DNA from: Clavaria fumosa
Lineage: Eukaryota; Basidiomycota; Agaricomycetes; Agaricales; Clavariaceae
Length of the DNA stretch: 64,000 nt
Direction of reading: 5' to 3'
Assembly: GCA_951802425.1 (NCBI GenBank)
Contig: OX637802.1
Location: 2,480,001-2,544,000, forward strand
The notes beneath the pieces were generated by a model, which was given only the letters and a program-made list of their open reading frames with translations, was not told the origin of the DNA and ran no database searches. Shown here piece by piece: positions 35,657 to 47,340 of this stretch (position 1 is its first letter; the number at the start of each line of letters is the position of its first letter). Both the position numbers and the translations under genes were made by a program.

Positions 35657-36265
35657 ATGGATAACCCGGAGTACAAGGAAGCGTTTGCTCTCTTCGATAA
35701 GAGGGGGACCGGCAGCATTCCACGCGAGACCTTGGGCGACCTCCTGCGCGCCGTCGGCCAGAATCCAACCCAGGCTGAGGTAGCCGACATCGTCGCAAGC
35801 GCACCTGCCAATGGTTAGCACCATCACCTCCGCGTTGCTTCACCCCTCAGGCGCGCTGAGAGGCACATGCTGCTAGTGGATTACAAGACTTTCATCAAGA
35901 TACTGAACCGCCCGGACGGCTTCAAGCCCGCAGGCACCCCCGGTTGGTCATCTATGCGATCCACAAAAGCCTTTTCGACCCCCCCGTCTTATACCCCCGG
36001 TTTTTCTAGAGGAGTTCATTCGCGGCTTCCAAGTTTTTGACAAGGAGGGTAATGGCTTTATTGGAGTGGGCGAACTGCGATACGTCCTCACCCAGCTTGG
36101 AGAGAAGATGACGGATGCGGAGGTTGACGAGCTTCTCAGAGGCGTGCAAGTTGGCTCGTGAGCGTCACCACCCATGCATTCTGCGCCATCGATATACTGA
36201 CTGAATACCACAGTGATGGGAATGTGAATTACGAGAGTTTCGTCCGTTCAATACTTAGTCAGTAA
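35657..36265 (+). CDS. cdc4: Myosin essential light chain, Cdc4-like EF-hand protein
   Basis: Four exons (35657-35813, 35877-35942, 36010-36157, 36214-36265) give 140 aa, the usual size. EF-hand 1 is [19 protein letters not shown]; the linker [19 protein letters not shown] and EF-hand 3 [18 protein letters not shown] are typical of the Cdc4/Mlc1 group. The loops lack several calcium ligands, as expected of essential light chains that bind IQ motifs without calcium. It should serve the type II myosin of the cytokinetic ring. Confidence 0.9.
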
Positions 36266-36308
36266 CGCCCCAGTCAGTAACGACCTCCCAGAGAAAGATG
36301 TCTACTTG

Positions 36309-36534
36309 ATTCCTGTATTTGCGAACTCGCTCTACCCCCCAAAAAATTGAAGGACCTGAGCGTCGTGTCCATCAATACAAGACTACAGGTGCACCCGTGG
36401 ACTCCTTCCGCGGATACCTGAGCTCGCCCAGTATGCACCAGAGAACTTCATTCCTGTAATTGCCGACTTGCTCTACTCCACAAAAAGATGTAAGAACTTG
36501 AGCGTCGTGTCCATCAGTACAAGACCACAGGTGC
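36309..36534. repeat. Imperfect direct repeat of about 85 bp
   Basis: Copies lie at about 36309-36391 and 36450-36534; both contain gagcgtcgtgtccatca and acaagac with acaggtgca. Between them, 36389-36427 resembles UBX gene coding bases near 36650-36700 (gcacccgtgga and ccttccgcggata). The repeat fills the gap between the two convergent genes. Confidence 0.7.
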
Positions 36535-36541
36535 AGTAATT

Positions 36542-38564
36542 TCAACCGTCGCTCTCATCCCCACTTCCATCTTTGTCATCGACCCACGAACTTCCCGTGC
36601 TCGCCTCGACCACAACCTGTCCGCCGCCACTCAGTCCTTCCACATCACCCAGGCGCACCCGTGGATTCCACTCGATCTCCTTCCGCGGATACGCGAGCAG
36701 CACCTTGAACCCCCACCACTTCTCCGGGGCACCCGCCCCGCGCACCAGCTCCTCCACAACCGCGTGCGGCGCATCCGTCGCCCCATTCGGCGACGCGACA
36801 GGGTCGTTCTCCCTCCCCAGCTCCGCCGGGATCATCAGCGAGTCCACATACGCGAAAAGCTCCGTCAGCGTTGCGCCCGTCCCGAACCGTCGTATCACCC
36901 TGCCATGCCGCGGCAACGTGACAGCAATACGGATACCCCCTTCCGCATTGGCGTGCGCCTCAGGCCCCACCAACACCCTCCGTCCCCACCTGCGCCACGC
37001 CATCCTCTCCTCCCTCCGCCTAGCCAAAACAGCCCGTTCCGACACCCGCTTCGCCTCATCCTCCCGGTCCACGGCCTCCCTCAGCTGCCGAGTCTCCTCC
37101 GCGTCCCTCTCCGCCCGCATGCGCTCCGCGATCCGCTCGCGGTCCTTCCTCGCGCTTTCCTGGAACGCCTGGTCCTGCTGCTCCCGGAGGCTCCGGTCCC
37201 GCCTTCTTTCCCGCTCGAGGCTCCGCATGCGCGACAGGAACGGCTGCACCCGCGGCAGGATCTGCGTGGTGATGTGCGACGCGAGCGTGGTCGCCGAGGT
37301 GGGCCCCGTGGACGCGGGAGTCGAAGGGCCTGCATGCCGAGACAGGACCGTGAGCGTGGAGTTATTCGCTGCGACGTGCTGCGTGGCTGCTCCGTGCAGA
37401 GGTATGCGCGGCTGGAGGGCAACGAATGCCACAAAGGGATACGTCGTAGATTGCAATTTCTGGGAGGCTGACAGACACGGTTGGCTTATCAGAACGGGTG
37501 CTTAGGAGATGCAAGGAAGACAAGTACCACTCCAAGCTTCCGAATCACGCACATCCCCACCCCACACCAGGATTTCGTTCCCGTGCAGCAGCATGACCAG
37601 GGTTGAGTCAGTCAGCGTAGTCCTATCCGACAAAAAAAAGTGTTGCGTAAGCTTTGAAATAGTTCTGGCCAAGGAAAAAATACGAGCCTCTTGAATTCTG
37701 CCACATCGTCGTGTTCCTCGCTGACGAGAACAACGCATCCAATCTTCGCCTCTTTCTGGCACAGCCGCAAGAAACTCTCATACGTCCCTGTGTAGAAATC
37801 AGGAAGGCACTTCTGCCCCTCATCGCTTCCTCTATCTCCACCGTCTCGCATTTTTGTCGTCGAGCCGCTCGGCCCCGGCTCGGCACCAGAAGAGGACAAC
37901 GCATATCGCGCGCCATCCCTGCTCCGCGAGACACAGAGCGCCCCTGTCTCCTCCTCCAGCTCACGCACCCACCTCTCCACGGTCCCTCTCCCAGAGCCGC
38001 CCGTGCCGCCTGGGGGGTAAGAGCGCGGGAAGCGCAGCGTGCCGAAGCGCGGAAAGGAGACACGGAGCACCTCGAAGATGAAACGGAAGACGTTCACGAG
38101 GACGTGGAAAGGGTAGGAAAATATCGAGAGGAGGACGGACGGACGGAAACCGAGAAAATATCTCGCTCTAGGCGCCTGGTAATGTTTGTGAATGAGAAGC
38201 TTAGCAGAAGAGGATTGACTATGCGAGACGCCCACGAACACGCCGTCCCCGCATGGCTCCAGGAGAATTATCATCGTCTCTCCTTGCTTGCTGTGAATCG
38301 TCCACTTCTAGCGGCTCCATTTGAGTGTGTGCATACGAGGGTGATTGAATTGGACCAGATCCGAATATCATTTCTGTTGCTCTCTTCGAGGATATAAGGT
38401 GATGGATTAACCGCCGTAAGCTGTATCCACGTCACCTGCACGTCCCAATCGACACTTTGAAGGACACCCACGGCGACTTCATCATCTGCACCGTTGGTGA
38501 TTGATTGCAATTGTACCAAGGCGTGATTCTGTTCAGATGTCAAATGGTCCATTGGGTTCGCCAT
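36542..38564 (-). CDS. UBA-UAS-UBX domain ER protein (FAF2/Ubx2-like)
   Basis: Five exons (38564-38436, 38383-38240, 38175-37688, 37622-37528, 37467-36542) give 593 aa. An N-terminal UBA domain (DHLTSEQNHALVQLQSITN through SVDWDVQRATEMIFGSG) precedes a hydrophobic hairpin (FLGFRPSVLLSIFSYPFHVL). A UAS thioredoxin-like domain follows (CLPDFYTGTYESFLRLCQKE, ILVWGGDVRDSEAW, TTYPFVAFVALQP), then a charged coiled coil and a C-terminal UBX domain (GIRIAVTLPRHGRVIRRF, YPRKEIEWNP). Proteins of this design recruit Cdc48/p97 for ER-associated degradation. Exon 3 appears to end at a GC donor (37688/37687); the GT alternatives nearby do not preserve the frame EFKR-TTLTD. The exon 2 to 3 junction has a second possible reading. 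Confidence 0.88.
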
Positions 38565-38749
38565 CGCTGGTGTGATGAAAAAGTGACAGTTCACGACACA
38601 TTTAGATACGTGGCTGATGTTATCACGTGTGTAATCATCGGTCTCGCACTTGCTGGTAATTCAATCAAAGGGCTTTTCGTCGCGCCAATACTTTATTCGA
38701 TGGCACCCATACAAGTACTTGTAATACAAAACACGGCGTGAGATCACCC

Positions 38750-39391
38750 TTATTTTTTTGTTTCGCCCCCTGCAAAAGTCTTCTTCACCGAACCTGCCAA
38801 GCCGGACACGTAGTTAGCCATAGTGTCCTTCCCACTGGATGCTTGGTCCTCTATCTTGTTCCCTTCGGGCACCTTCTCCTTCGCACTGGACATGGTGTCG
38901 GTTAAACTCTGCTTCGCCATACCCACGTAGTCGGAGATGGTCTCCCGCGCATCGGTCGCTTGGCCTTTGATTTTGTTCTTTATGTCGTTCCCTTCCGGCG
39001 CCTTCTCCTTCGCACCGGACGTGACACTAGACATGGTGTCGGATATTCTCTGCTTCGCCATATCCACATAGTTGGTCGCTTGGCTTCTGGCTTTGTCCGT
39101 TTGATTGGACATCTGGTCACTGGCAGAGCTCGCAAGATCGGACGCTTTCTTCTCCGCCTGGGACCCGTAGTCGGATGCCATTTTCATCCCTTTGTCCTGT
39201 ACCGGTGTGAGAGCGCATCCCAAAAATGATTTCAAGACAATTATTGATAACTGACCATCTGATGCGCTGCAGATTTTCTAGCCGAGTCGACCTGCGTATC
39301 ATGCTCATGATGTTCTGGCTATCAGACGATCGAATATCAGATGATGGATACAGACGAGATATGGACTGAGACTAACTGTGAGACTGGACAT
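38750..39391 (-). CDS. LEA-like Ala/Lys-rich stress protein
   Basis: Three exons (39391-39377, 39292-39257, 39196-38750) give 165 aa, all introns in phase 0. The protein starts MSSLTVDSARKSAAHQMDKG and then consists of amphipathic Ala/Lys/Ser/Asp-rich sequence. Related modules repeat: YVDMAKQRISDTMSS, YVGMAKQSLTDTMSS, each followed by AKEKAPEGN or AKEKVPEGN. There are no membrane segments or known catalytic motifs. This resembles late-embryogenesis-abundant and similar desiccation or heat-induced hydrophilic proteins; the function is inferred from composition. The promoter carries a TATA box and a perfect CRE. Confidence 0.75.
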
Positions 39392-39466
39392 GATGTGAAG
39401 AGTTGGTTTCGAGTGTAATAAGGAAAGAGAAAGATGGGGGTGAGCGAAAAGAAAAGAGAGTTGAGG

Positions 39467-39474
39467 TTTATATA
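39467..39474 (-). promoter_or_regulatory. TATA box of the LEA-like gene
   Basis: On the minus strand it reads tatataaa, 76 bp upstream of the ATG at 39391. It is a good match, and the spacing allows a leader of roughly 45 nt. Confidence 0.6.
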
Positions 39475-39528
39475 TGCTCGATGGGAGACCTTTTTTTATA
39501 TTATTAGATCAGAGACATTGGGAGTGAA

Positions 39529-39536
39529 TGACGTCA
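39529..39536. promoter_or_regulatory. CRE (ATF/CREB-type bZIP site) upstream of the LEA-like gene
   Basis: The palindrome tgacgtca is exact and lies 55 bp upstream of the TATA box. In fungi such sites bind stress-activated bZIP factors of the Atf1 group. Regulation by stress signalling is inferred. Confidence 0.55.
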
Positions 39537-39654
39537 CGGGTGTAGTTCAATGACGACAATAAATCATATGATTAAAATCACTCTCCAACGTCAAGTTCGA
39601 CGGCAGAACAAAATGTCTAACTTTTTCGGCATGACATCACATCTCGGCATGAGT

Positions 39655-39770
39655 CGGAGTGGTGTAGTGTGGTATAGTGTGGTATAGTGTGGCGGAGTGT
39701 GGTGGAGTGTGGTGTAGTGTAGCGGTATCGTGTAGTGTTATAACAGTGTAGTGTACTGTAGTGGTATCTT
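39655..39770. repeat. GTGTGGTRTA-type minisatellite
   Basis: Degenerate tandem units of about 10 bp (gtgtggtata, gtgtggcgga, gtgtggtgta and variants) run for over 100 bp between the LEA-like and RING genes. No coding potential. Confidence 0.85.
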
Positions 39771-39854
39771 GTTAATAGTCCAGATCGATATAAAGCCACC
39801 AAGGTTTATTAACAAAACGAGTAAAGGTAAGTGATAATGTATGTATACACATTT

Positions 39855-42204
39855 TTACATGGATGTATCAGGAGCCATGGGCATATACGGGTCTGTCGGG
39901 TCTTCTCTAACATTACGTCGTCGAGCATATCTAAGATATCTTGAAAACCGGTTTTGACCAAGGTAGTGCGATGCCCGTGTCGGTACCTCATCATCCGTCC
40001 CTCCAGACAATATCGTCTCCAGCGCAAGGAAGTCTGTCACCACAACAACATCATCAGTAAAAAAGGCCAGGTACACACATTAACACTCCACAGCTCACCC
40101 TGGCGACAAATCGGACAAGAGCTTGACAGCTCCAACAACCACGGGTCGACACACGACTGGTGGAAGCGGTGCTTCCCCTCACACGGCAGCACCCGCAAGT
40201 CGTCACCCTCCTCGAAATCGACAATGCAGATCGGACATGTCTCGCGTCCGATCGCGTCTGGCACCACCGTCCCCTCTCCTGCCAACCGCCATGCGCTCGT
40301 GCTGGCGCTGGCGCTAGCACTGGCGTCGTGAGTACTAGTACTTCCCGCAGCAGGCTCGAGGCGTGGCCGTAGCGACTCCACCTCTTCGTCACCGATCTCC
40401 TCCCCCGACGCCCCCGCCGCTGCTGAATCGAAACCGGAACCACCGACTCCAAGCGGGTCCACAAACCGCTCAACATCATCGACGTCCGAAGCGGGAAGAT
40501 CACCCTTCGGTAACGACGGAGAGGACGTTGAGGGCTGCGGTGGCGACAACGGCAACCGCGGCGGCTGCTGCGAGTGGCGCGAGTGACGCGAGTGACGCGA
40601 ACCAGCGCTACTCGGACCGGCCACAGCCGACGCCGCCACCACGTCATGGGAGTCCACAGCCTCTACGTCCGTGCCCCTCGTGCCGCTGGCGCTCATGGCT
40701 TCCGCGCCCTTCCCCAAGGGGATGTCCGTGGACGCGCCCCCCTCGCTGCCACCGCCACCAACGGCGTCTGTGTCGGCGGTGTCACCGAACTTGACGACCG
40801 GGAACGTGTCCAGGATCGCGCGTGTGAGGCCCCGTGCGCGGCTTTGGGCGCCCGCCGCGCCGCCGCCGAGGCCTGCGGTACGCGGGCCGTATCGCTCTGG
40901 GTGGCGCAGAGCGCGTATGCCCTGCGGAGAGGAGGCTCTGTTGAGCGGAGCGACGGTGGCTGGCGCTGAAGGATGATGACTTACCCCTGAGATGATGACC
41001 AGTATGAACAGCGCTGACACGCAGCCAGTAATAGAATAGAGGATAATCCTGAAAGAAGGAAGAAAGGTCGGAAAGGGAAAGAACAACATCTAAAACGGGA
41101 GAAAGCCCACATCGCTAAGCCAGTGTTGTTATTGGGCCGTGGGCCAGCGTTGGTGCGACCATCTCCGTCGCTACCGTCGCTTGTCGTGTTCACTGGTTGC
41201 GTGGCGTTATATGCACGGAGGGTGGCGACAAGGTACCCCGGGGCCATCGGTTTTCCCAACGCAATAGAGGCTTCAATGTCTTTCGCTGAATCATTTAGTC
41301 GTCGTGCATCATAATAACCAAATATCGACTCGTTTGATGCACCGAATTGTCCGAATTGATACTCGATCAAACTCAACAGCGGGCGCCGATGTCAGCCCGC
41401 AGATAAGGGGAGGACAGGGCGGCCGTGATGGAAAAGTATACGTACTGTGCTGATGTGAGCGATTGCGTGGAAAAAATGTCGAAAACTTGGTCGAAGTGGT
41501 CCGGGCTGGCGTATTCGGGGTTGATGATACACGCCGAGGAATACAGCGAGTATAGCAGCTGTATGAGCTCAATGAGCGCGCTGCGACCGACGCATCAAAT
41601 GGGTGAGAGGACGAACGGCGGACACTGCGCCTCTGTCTCTGGCGAGCGTGAAGATGTCGTCTTCCTGGGAGGAGCCAGTCACGTTCGAATCACAAGCGAC
41701 CAGGGCGATCCACGGAGTTGTTGCTGTAAGGGTATTTAGCTTCTCGTTGCTGTGGTGGAGGGAGGAGCATCCAACTCACTTGTCTGGCTGAGAGCCAAGT
41801 CTTCCGAGAAGTGCACAAGGGCGCCCTGTTCGCAAGGGAGGAGGGGTCAGACCCGCCAGATAAGACGGAGACGGAGACGCCCTGGGAGGGAGGACGGGCT
41901 CACCCTGCTGATGCCGTCACTATTGTTCCCGACCAGCTGATAGGATACATTTTCGGCGTAGAATCTGGGCGTTTGGGTCAGGGGGCACTGAACGGAACAA
42001 GCGAGATAGCATGGGGGGAGAGGGCTCCGCGACGCACCCGTTCGCAAACCACTGCAGCTGGATCTGCGAGACGTCCGACACGTTGAGGCCGCCCTCGATG
42101 GCGGACTGGGTCGAGTTCGTCGGGAGTGCGGGGATGTAGGCGTGTGCGCGGTGGAGCAGCAGCGCGGCTGTCGCGAGGAAGCAGCGCATGTAGGGACGGG
42201 CCAT
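39855..42204 (-). CDS. Transmembrane RING-H2 E3 ubiquitin ligase
   Basis: Nine exons (42204-42038, 41964-41904, 41825-41780, 41723-41617, 41558-41446, 41371-41111, 41048-40985, 40921-40099, 40033-39855) give 606 aa. A signal peptide (MRCFLATAALLLHRAHAY) leads into a lumenal region with many N-glycosylation sites that resembles a protease-associated domain (TTPWIALVACDSN, EDDIFTLARDRGAVSALLYS). One membrane segment (IILYSITGCVSALFILVIIS) follows, then IRALRHPERYGPR and a Ser/Gly-rich linker. The RING-H2 is CPICIVDFEEGD...H..F HQSCVDPWLL...CPICRQDF. The layout matches PA-TM-RING ligases of endosome, Golgi or vacuole; substrates are unknown. Confidence 0.88.
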
Positions 42205-42692
42205 GTCCAGAACCGCATTCGACGGTAGGAAGGGGTAGTTGGGCGGGCACAACGACGGCGACGACCGCCAACAAGCTTGACTCAGGCGAAAGTTATCGAG
42301 ACGAGATGGTAAAGGCCCGGGCTAGCCAAAACCATGCCAGTCACACGCACAACAGCAACTACCCGCAAATAGGACCTGGGGTACTCATGTGGCCCCCTTG
42401 GTCCCCCTAGTAATTTGCACTATGAAACCTGCCTCATTGTGGGATGCTTGCCAATCCTCGTGCATCAGACCAGCCCTTATTCCGGCAGGCCATTGAGACC
42501 ACCTTCCACCCACCTTTATAGGGTGCCGTGTCACAGTGGCGGACGCGGCACCAGAACAGCACTTATCTTATGCGGTTACATTGCAATCTCCTTCGGGACA
42601 CTATCAACGGTGCAAGCTGGCAAAGCGACCACACGTTCCATGTTATTCCCGCGATGAATGACGTTTCCTTGCGATCAGACCGCTCTTCCACG
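42205..42692. other. Spacer upstream of the RING ligase gene
   Basis: No gene is seen. The stretch must carry the RING gene promoter and the 3' flank of the aminotransferase gene. Confidence 0.4.
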
Positions 42693-44554
42693 CTACCCTT
42701 CGCGGACGACCTCTTCCACAGCCTCCACGAAGATCTCCAGCCCTTCCTTGAGTTCCGCTGGCGTGACGTTCAGCGGGGGGATGAACCGTATTACCTCAAA
42801 CGCCGATGTTGTGAGAATCACCAGACCCTTCTCCAGGCATCGCTTCGTGACACGGTACGAAAGCGAACGGGGCGCCGAGGAGCGAGCCGCGGGATCGTGG
42901 GACGAGCCAGACGGCGAGGAAAATTCGACACCGATCATCAAACCTTGCCCCCTGACGTCGAGAACGTGTGATCCGGCAGGGGAGGTCTTGCGAAATTCGC
43001 TCAGATAGGCCAGCAGTTCCTTTGACCTGCCGAAATGACTTCAGGACACAAGGAATACAGCCTTTGATGCAGAACACATGCCTGGCTTGGACGTTCTCGA
43101 GGATCTTCTCCTCAGCGAACACCTCGGCGACTGCGATGGCCGCCGCACACGATACTGCATTGCCTGCGTAGGTTCCTCCCTGTCCGCTGTGTTTATCTCA
43201 GAGAATTCGTTTCCGTAGATGAAGCGAATGACCATTGAGCCCGGGACCAATCGATCAGTCAATTCTTGACGACTTATCACACCGCTGAGTGGGAATCCGT
43301 TCGCTAAGCCCTTTAACATTGACACATGTGAGACAACAACTGATGCGCTCGTTTTCGTGAGCTCGACGCACTTTGGCCACAAGTAGGATGTCTGGCTTGA
43401 CTTGGCTGTGCTCAGTGCTGAAATACTTCCCCGTTCGTCCAAAGCCGCTTTGGATTTCGTCCATGATGAGAAGTATACCATGTTCGTCGCAGACCTGCCG
43501 GAGTCCTCTGAGGAACTTCGGCGGCGCGGGTACATAGCCGCCCTCTCCGAGCACAGGCTCGACGAGGATCGCCGCCGTGTCGCTGGGCGAGCTCTGCTGT
43601 TTCAAACACAAATCCAACTGAGACAGTGACATTGCGACGAGTTGTTCTTCATCCGTAGCGGGTGGTAAGCCCAGCTGATGCCAGTAAGGGAAGGGGGTGA
43701 TGACAGCCCCGGGCTAGACGTTCAAATGTTCATGAGGAGTTGCGGAATGAAAGCGCGAGGACTACCATGAAAGGTGCAAATCCTTGACCATACATTGTTT
43801 TGCTGGATGTTACGGCCATAGCGCCGTACGTTCGTCCGTGATACCCCCCTTGGGAATAACTTTGTAGATTTGGACTCAATTTCAGTTAGTTGATCGCCTG
43901 ACCTTGCATGGCTATGATATTCTGACGGCCTGTGATCTTGCGCGCCATCTTTATTGCAGCATCGACCGCCTCAGAACCCGAATTCGCAAAGAAAAATGAG
44001 TCCAATGAGGGATCAGGCATTATCGGAAGCAGCTTCTCGATGAGACGGAGGTACGGTTCATGGTACACAATGCTGCACTGTCGTGCTATTCTTTAGATAG
44101 GCACGCGTTACTTGAGTCAACATTGTTCACCTGCGCATGAACCATCTGCATGCATTGGTCTGCCGCGGCCTTGATGACTTTCGGGTGGCCGTGCCCTGCG
44201 GATGCAACAACACATCTTTCTAACTGAGGACGAGCGCGTCTGGTGTCAGGAGATGCAGTCCGCACCGAGATTCGTGACACCGATGCCGCAAGAGAAGTCA
44301 AGGAGTCGGCGTCCGTCCTGCATGTGGAGGTACGACCCTTCTCCTCTGATCGCAATCCCGTTGACCAACTTTATGAGTCCTTTACTGGCATATCGCTGGC
44401 CGGTCTGTAGGAGATCGGGTGTGAAAGACGGTGAGGAGGAGGCAAAGGAGGCGCGTTGAGAGATAGCAGCTACGAGAGGTCGCTGCGCCGAATTGCGGGC
44501 CAACGGAAGGCCGTTTCGCGTGATTCTTGATAACAACTTATATTGACGCATCAA
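42693..44554 (-). CDS. Class III PLP aminotransferase, GABA transaminase type, mitochondrial
   Basis: Eight exons (44554-44266, 44195-44131, 44077-43903, 43848-43766, 43713-43372, 43310-43233, 43179-43082, 43026-42693) give 487 aa. The N-terminus is basic and Ser-rich like a mitochondrial presequence. Family landmarks are [91 protein letters not shown], the PLP lysine in [15 protein letters not shown] and [14 protein letters not shown]. It likely converts 4-aminobutyrate with 2-oxoglutarate to succinate semialdehyde; a different omega-amino substrate is possible. The intron after 43082 starts with GC (gcatgt). The start is divergent from the TBC gene, 323 bp apart. Confidence 0.88.
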
Positions 44555-44877
44555 GAGAGGGTCAACGATGGTATAGTATCATCAGGGTTGGCTAGCGCGT
44601 GACTCTGCAGGCATTGCAATTGCAAGTGCATGCAAGATCCGCGCGGATGCATGAAGCCATTTCTGTCGTAGACTCGCTGCAAGCAGCCCCTGTTATGCTT
44701 TTCATCGCGAGTCTTTGAGCTTTGAAATATGGTCATTCTAATACAATTGCACATGCACCCACTTTATTACGTGGTAAAAATGCGACTTGATTACGCGTGG
44801 ATGCGATTTGGCGATCAATGAGCGTCGGCAATTGAACATGACTTGTTTTGGTTGCAACAGCGAGCGACACGTCGAGC

Positions 44878-47251
44878 ATGTCTGTTCCCGACGCAGATGA
44901 TACCCCCGCCTCGACGCCCTCTGTTGACAAAGGTAACGCGGGCTCACTAGACTCTCCCTTGTCCGTCCAAACGGTCTCAAGAGAAAGAGATTCCACCGTG
45001 GAGTCGGAGGCTGGCGATGATGATACTCGGTTTTCTGCCATGTCCAATATCCCGCTATCAGCCAAGGATAGTTCGTGGGGCACCCGGTTGGCGCTCCCTC
45101 CTCTAACTATTCCCACTGCCTCCGTCGAAGACAGCCAAGACAAGACACCATCTCTCCTAGACAGCGTCCAACGAAAGTCGATCGCTGAGACTGATCCGCC
45201 AACATCACCTCCGCCATCTGCGCGTCTACCATTCATGATTAATGTGCTAGACTCGCAGAGCAGCGAGGCCAATCCCAAATTCCATCGCACGAGCCACGAC
45301 GGCCAACAAAAAATCCAGGAAGAGTTCGCGCGTTTGCATAAGGAGCAGAATGAGGAGAATGAGAACGCCGCTATAGACTGGGGTGCGCTCATATACAAAA
45401 GGAATTGGCTCCTGTGGGACTGATGGCATCATATCACACGAAGACTTTTGGGGCGCTGTCATTTCCGGTTAGTTGTCTTGGGCCTTGGCTGTTCTCGTGC
45501 ACTAAGAAAAACCACAGATTACCAGAGTTTCGCCGCAGAACATGCTGAGAGCCTTGCGAAAGCGATCGAAAAGGGCATCCCGAGTACTCTTCGCGGTATG
45601 GTCTGGCAACTAATGTACCTTTTCAGTCATTTTGCCGTCGCTGTTACTTAGTTGCTGTTCAGGGCGGCCTCAAAAGACGTTGACCTTGAGAGAACTTATC
45701 TTAACCTCTTGAAGGAGTCGAGTTCTCACGAAAAAGCTATCTCACGAGATTTAGGAAGGTATTTCCGTTCCTTTACTAGTATATTCGATAATGAAGCCAG
45801 CATTTATACATCAAGGACATTTCCCCACCACGAATTTTTCACAGATGGGCACGGTATTGGTCAGGAAAACCTTTTCAATGTGCTGAAGGCTTATTCGCTG
45901 TGCGGCTCTTCATGGCTCCAGTTCCGCAATTTCTGAAATCAGGCTACAGGTATGACACTCAAGTTGGATATTGTCAAGGGTTGCCTTTCGTAGTTGCAAT
46001 ATTGTTGCTCAACGTAAGACTTTAAACTTTCAATATAAGACATTCATTAAAGCCTTGCCAGATGCCGGACGAAGAAGCCTTCTCATTACTCGTGAGACTG
46101 ATGTATTCGTACGACCTGAGAGGCCACTTTTTACCAGACATGCCCAAATTGCAATTGCGTATGGTGCGTTTCCATAGCACGCTCCTTGGTTTTGTCTGAC
46201 TGATTGGTCTTCCAGTTTCAGGTATGGTTCTCTCCTCGGTATAGATTCAACGTAGGCCATGTCATCAAGTGTGGCCTAGTTCGAGCGCTTAATGGAAGAC
46301 CTTCTCCCTGTTCTTCATGTCCACTTCCTACGGCAAGGGATCAAATGCAGCATGTTCTGTTCACAATGGTTCCTCACCCTGTTCAGCTACCGGTTCGCCT
46401 GACTGCCCAAGCGTTCTGCTTTGCGTGTCTGAACAGTATTTTAGGTTCCCCCAAGATATAGTTTTTCGCATATACGATAACTGCCTGGCGAGCGGTATTG
46501 AGGCTATGTTTGCATTTGGCATCGCCCTCTTACACAAAAACGAGGAAGCCCTGCTCGCACGGAAGTTTGACGAACTTCTTTCCTTCTTGACCCGTAACTT
46601 ATTGGATGAATACAAGGTATTTTCCAGTTGGCGTTCTTATAGTACAACCGCGAAATTGCTTCGTACAGATCGGGTCAGAGGACAATGGCGTCGCTGGTTA
46701 CAGGGTCCATGAATTTGTCGAGGACGCCTTCAACGTTCAAGTCACACCATTCATGTTGGACGGTTACTTTCACGAATACCAAGAAATGGTTCGCAAAAGG
46801 GAAGCACAGGCTATTGAAATTGAAGGACTGCGCGCTAGCAATCGTATGCTGTCGTCACAAGTGTAAGGCTTTCGGGTAATGCCGCCTTGCGTAACTGATC
46901 GTTCTTTTTGAAGTAAAACGCTTGAAGCAAGCTTGTCGCAGCTAAACGCCGAGCACGTGGGAGTGCTGGTATGTACCGTTTCACGCCCTTCACGGACCGG
47001 CTCCCAACGACCATGCTTTAATAGAATCAATTGGTGATGGAGCGACTCCGGAACGATGAGATGGAGTCTGAGCTTGTGCGGTACAAGTTATTGTTCGTGG
47101 CTTCCCGTCAAGGTCGTATTGCTGCTGATATCCATTATGTAGATACGCGGAGGCTATGCACGAAAATCAAGATGCACAGGCGTCTCGTCGTCTGTCGTCG
47201 AACATGATCTCCAGCAGCGCGAGCAGCAGTCAATTGTTAGCGCCGCGGTAA
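44878..47251 (+). CDS. Gyp5-like TBC-domain Rab GTPase-activating protein
   Basis: Fourteen exons (44878-45382, 45444-45467, 45518-45614, 45663-45758, 45816-45899, 45950-46013, 46062-46163, 46216-46221, 46280-46392, 46445-46616, 46669-46862, 46914-46968, 47025-47092, 47143-47251) give 562 aa. After a Ser/Pro-rich N-terminus comes the TBC domain: WDFWGAVISDYQSFA, KGIPSTLRGMVWQLM with the catalytic Arg, then YDTQVGYCQGLPFVVAILLL with the catalytic Gln, and SMFCSQWFLTLFSYRFP. The C-terminus is a coiled coil. It should accelerate GTP hydrolysis on an exocytic Rab at the Golgi or plasma membrane. Exon 8 is a 6-nt microexon (tttcag, Phe-Gln) needed to give the family motif FQFERLMEDLLPVLHVHF. Confidence 0.88.
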
Positions 47252-47340
47252 TGATAGGTGCCAGGAAACGCATACCATCCCGTACTGTTGTTTTGGCCGA
47301 GTGCCAAACGTAATGTAGCACAGTATTTCTAGTTTATTGC

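Noticed and set aside
36573..37505. Open frame of 310 codons on the plus strand
   Set aside because: It is antisense to the last exon of the UBX gene, which has clear UAS and UBX motifs on the minus strand; the plus frame has only Arg/Ser-rich noise.
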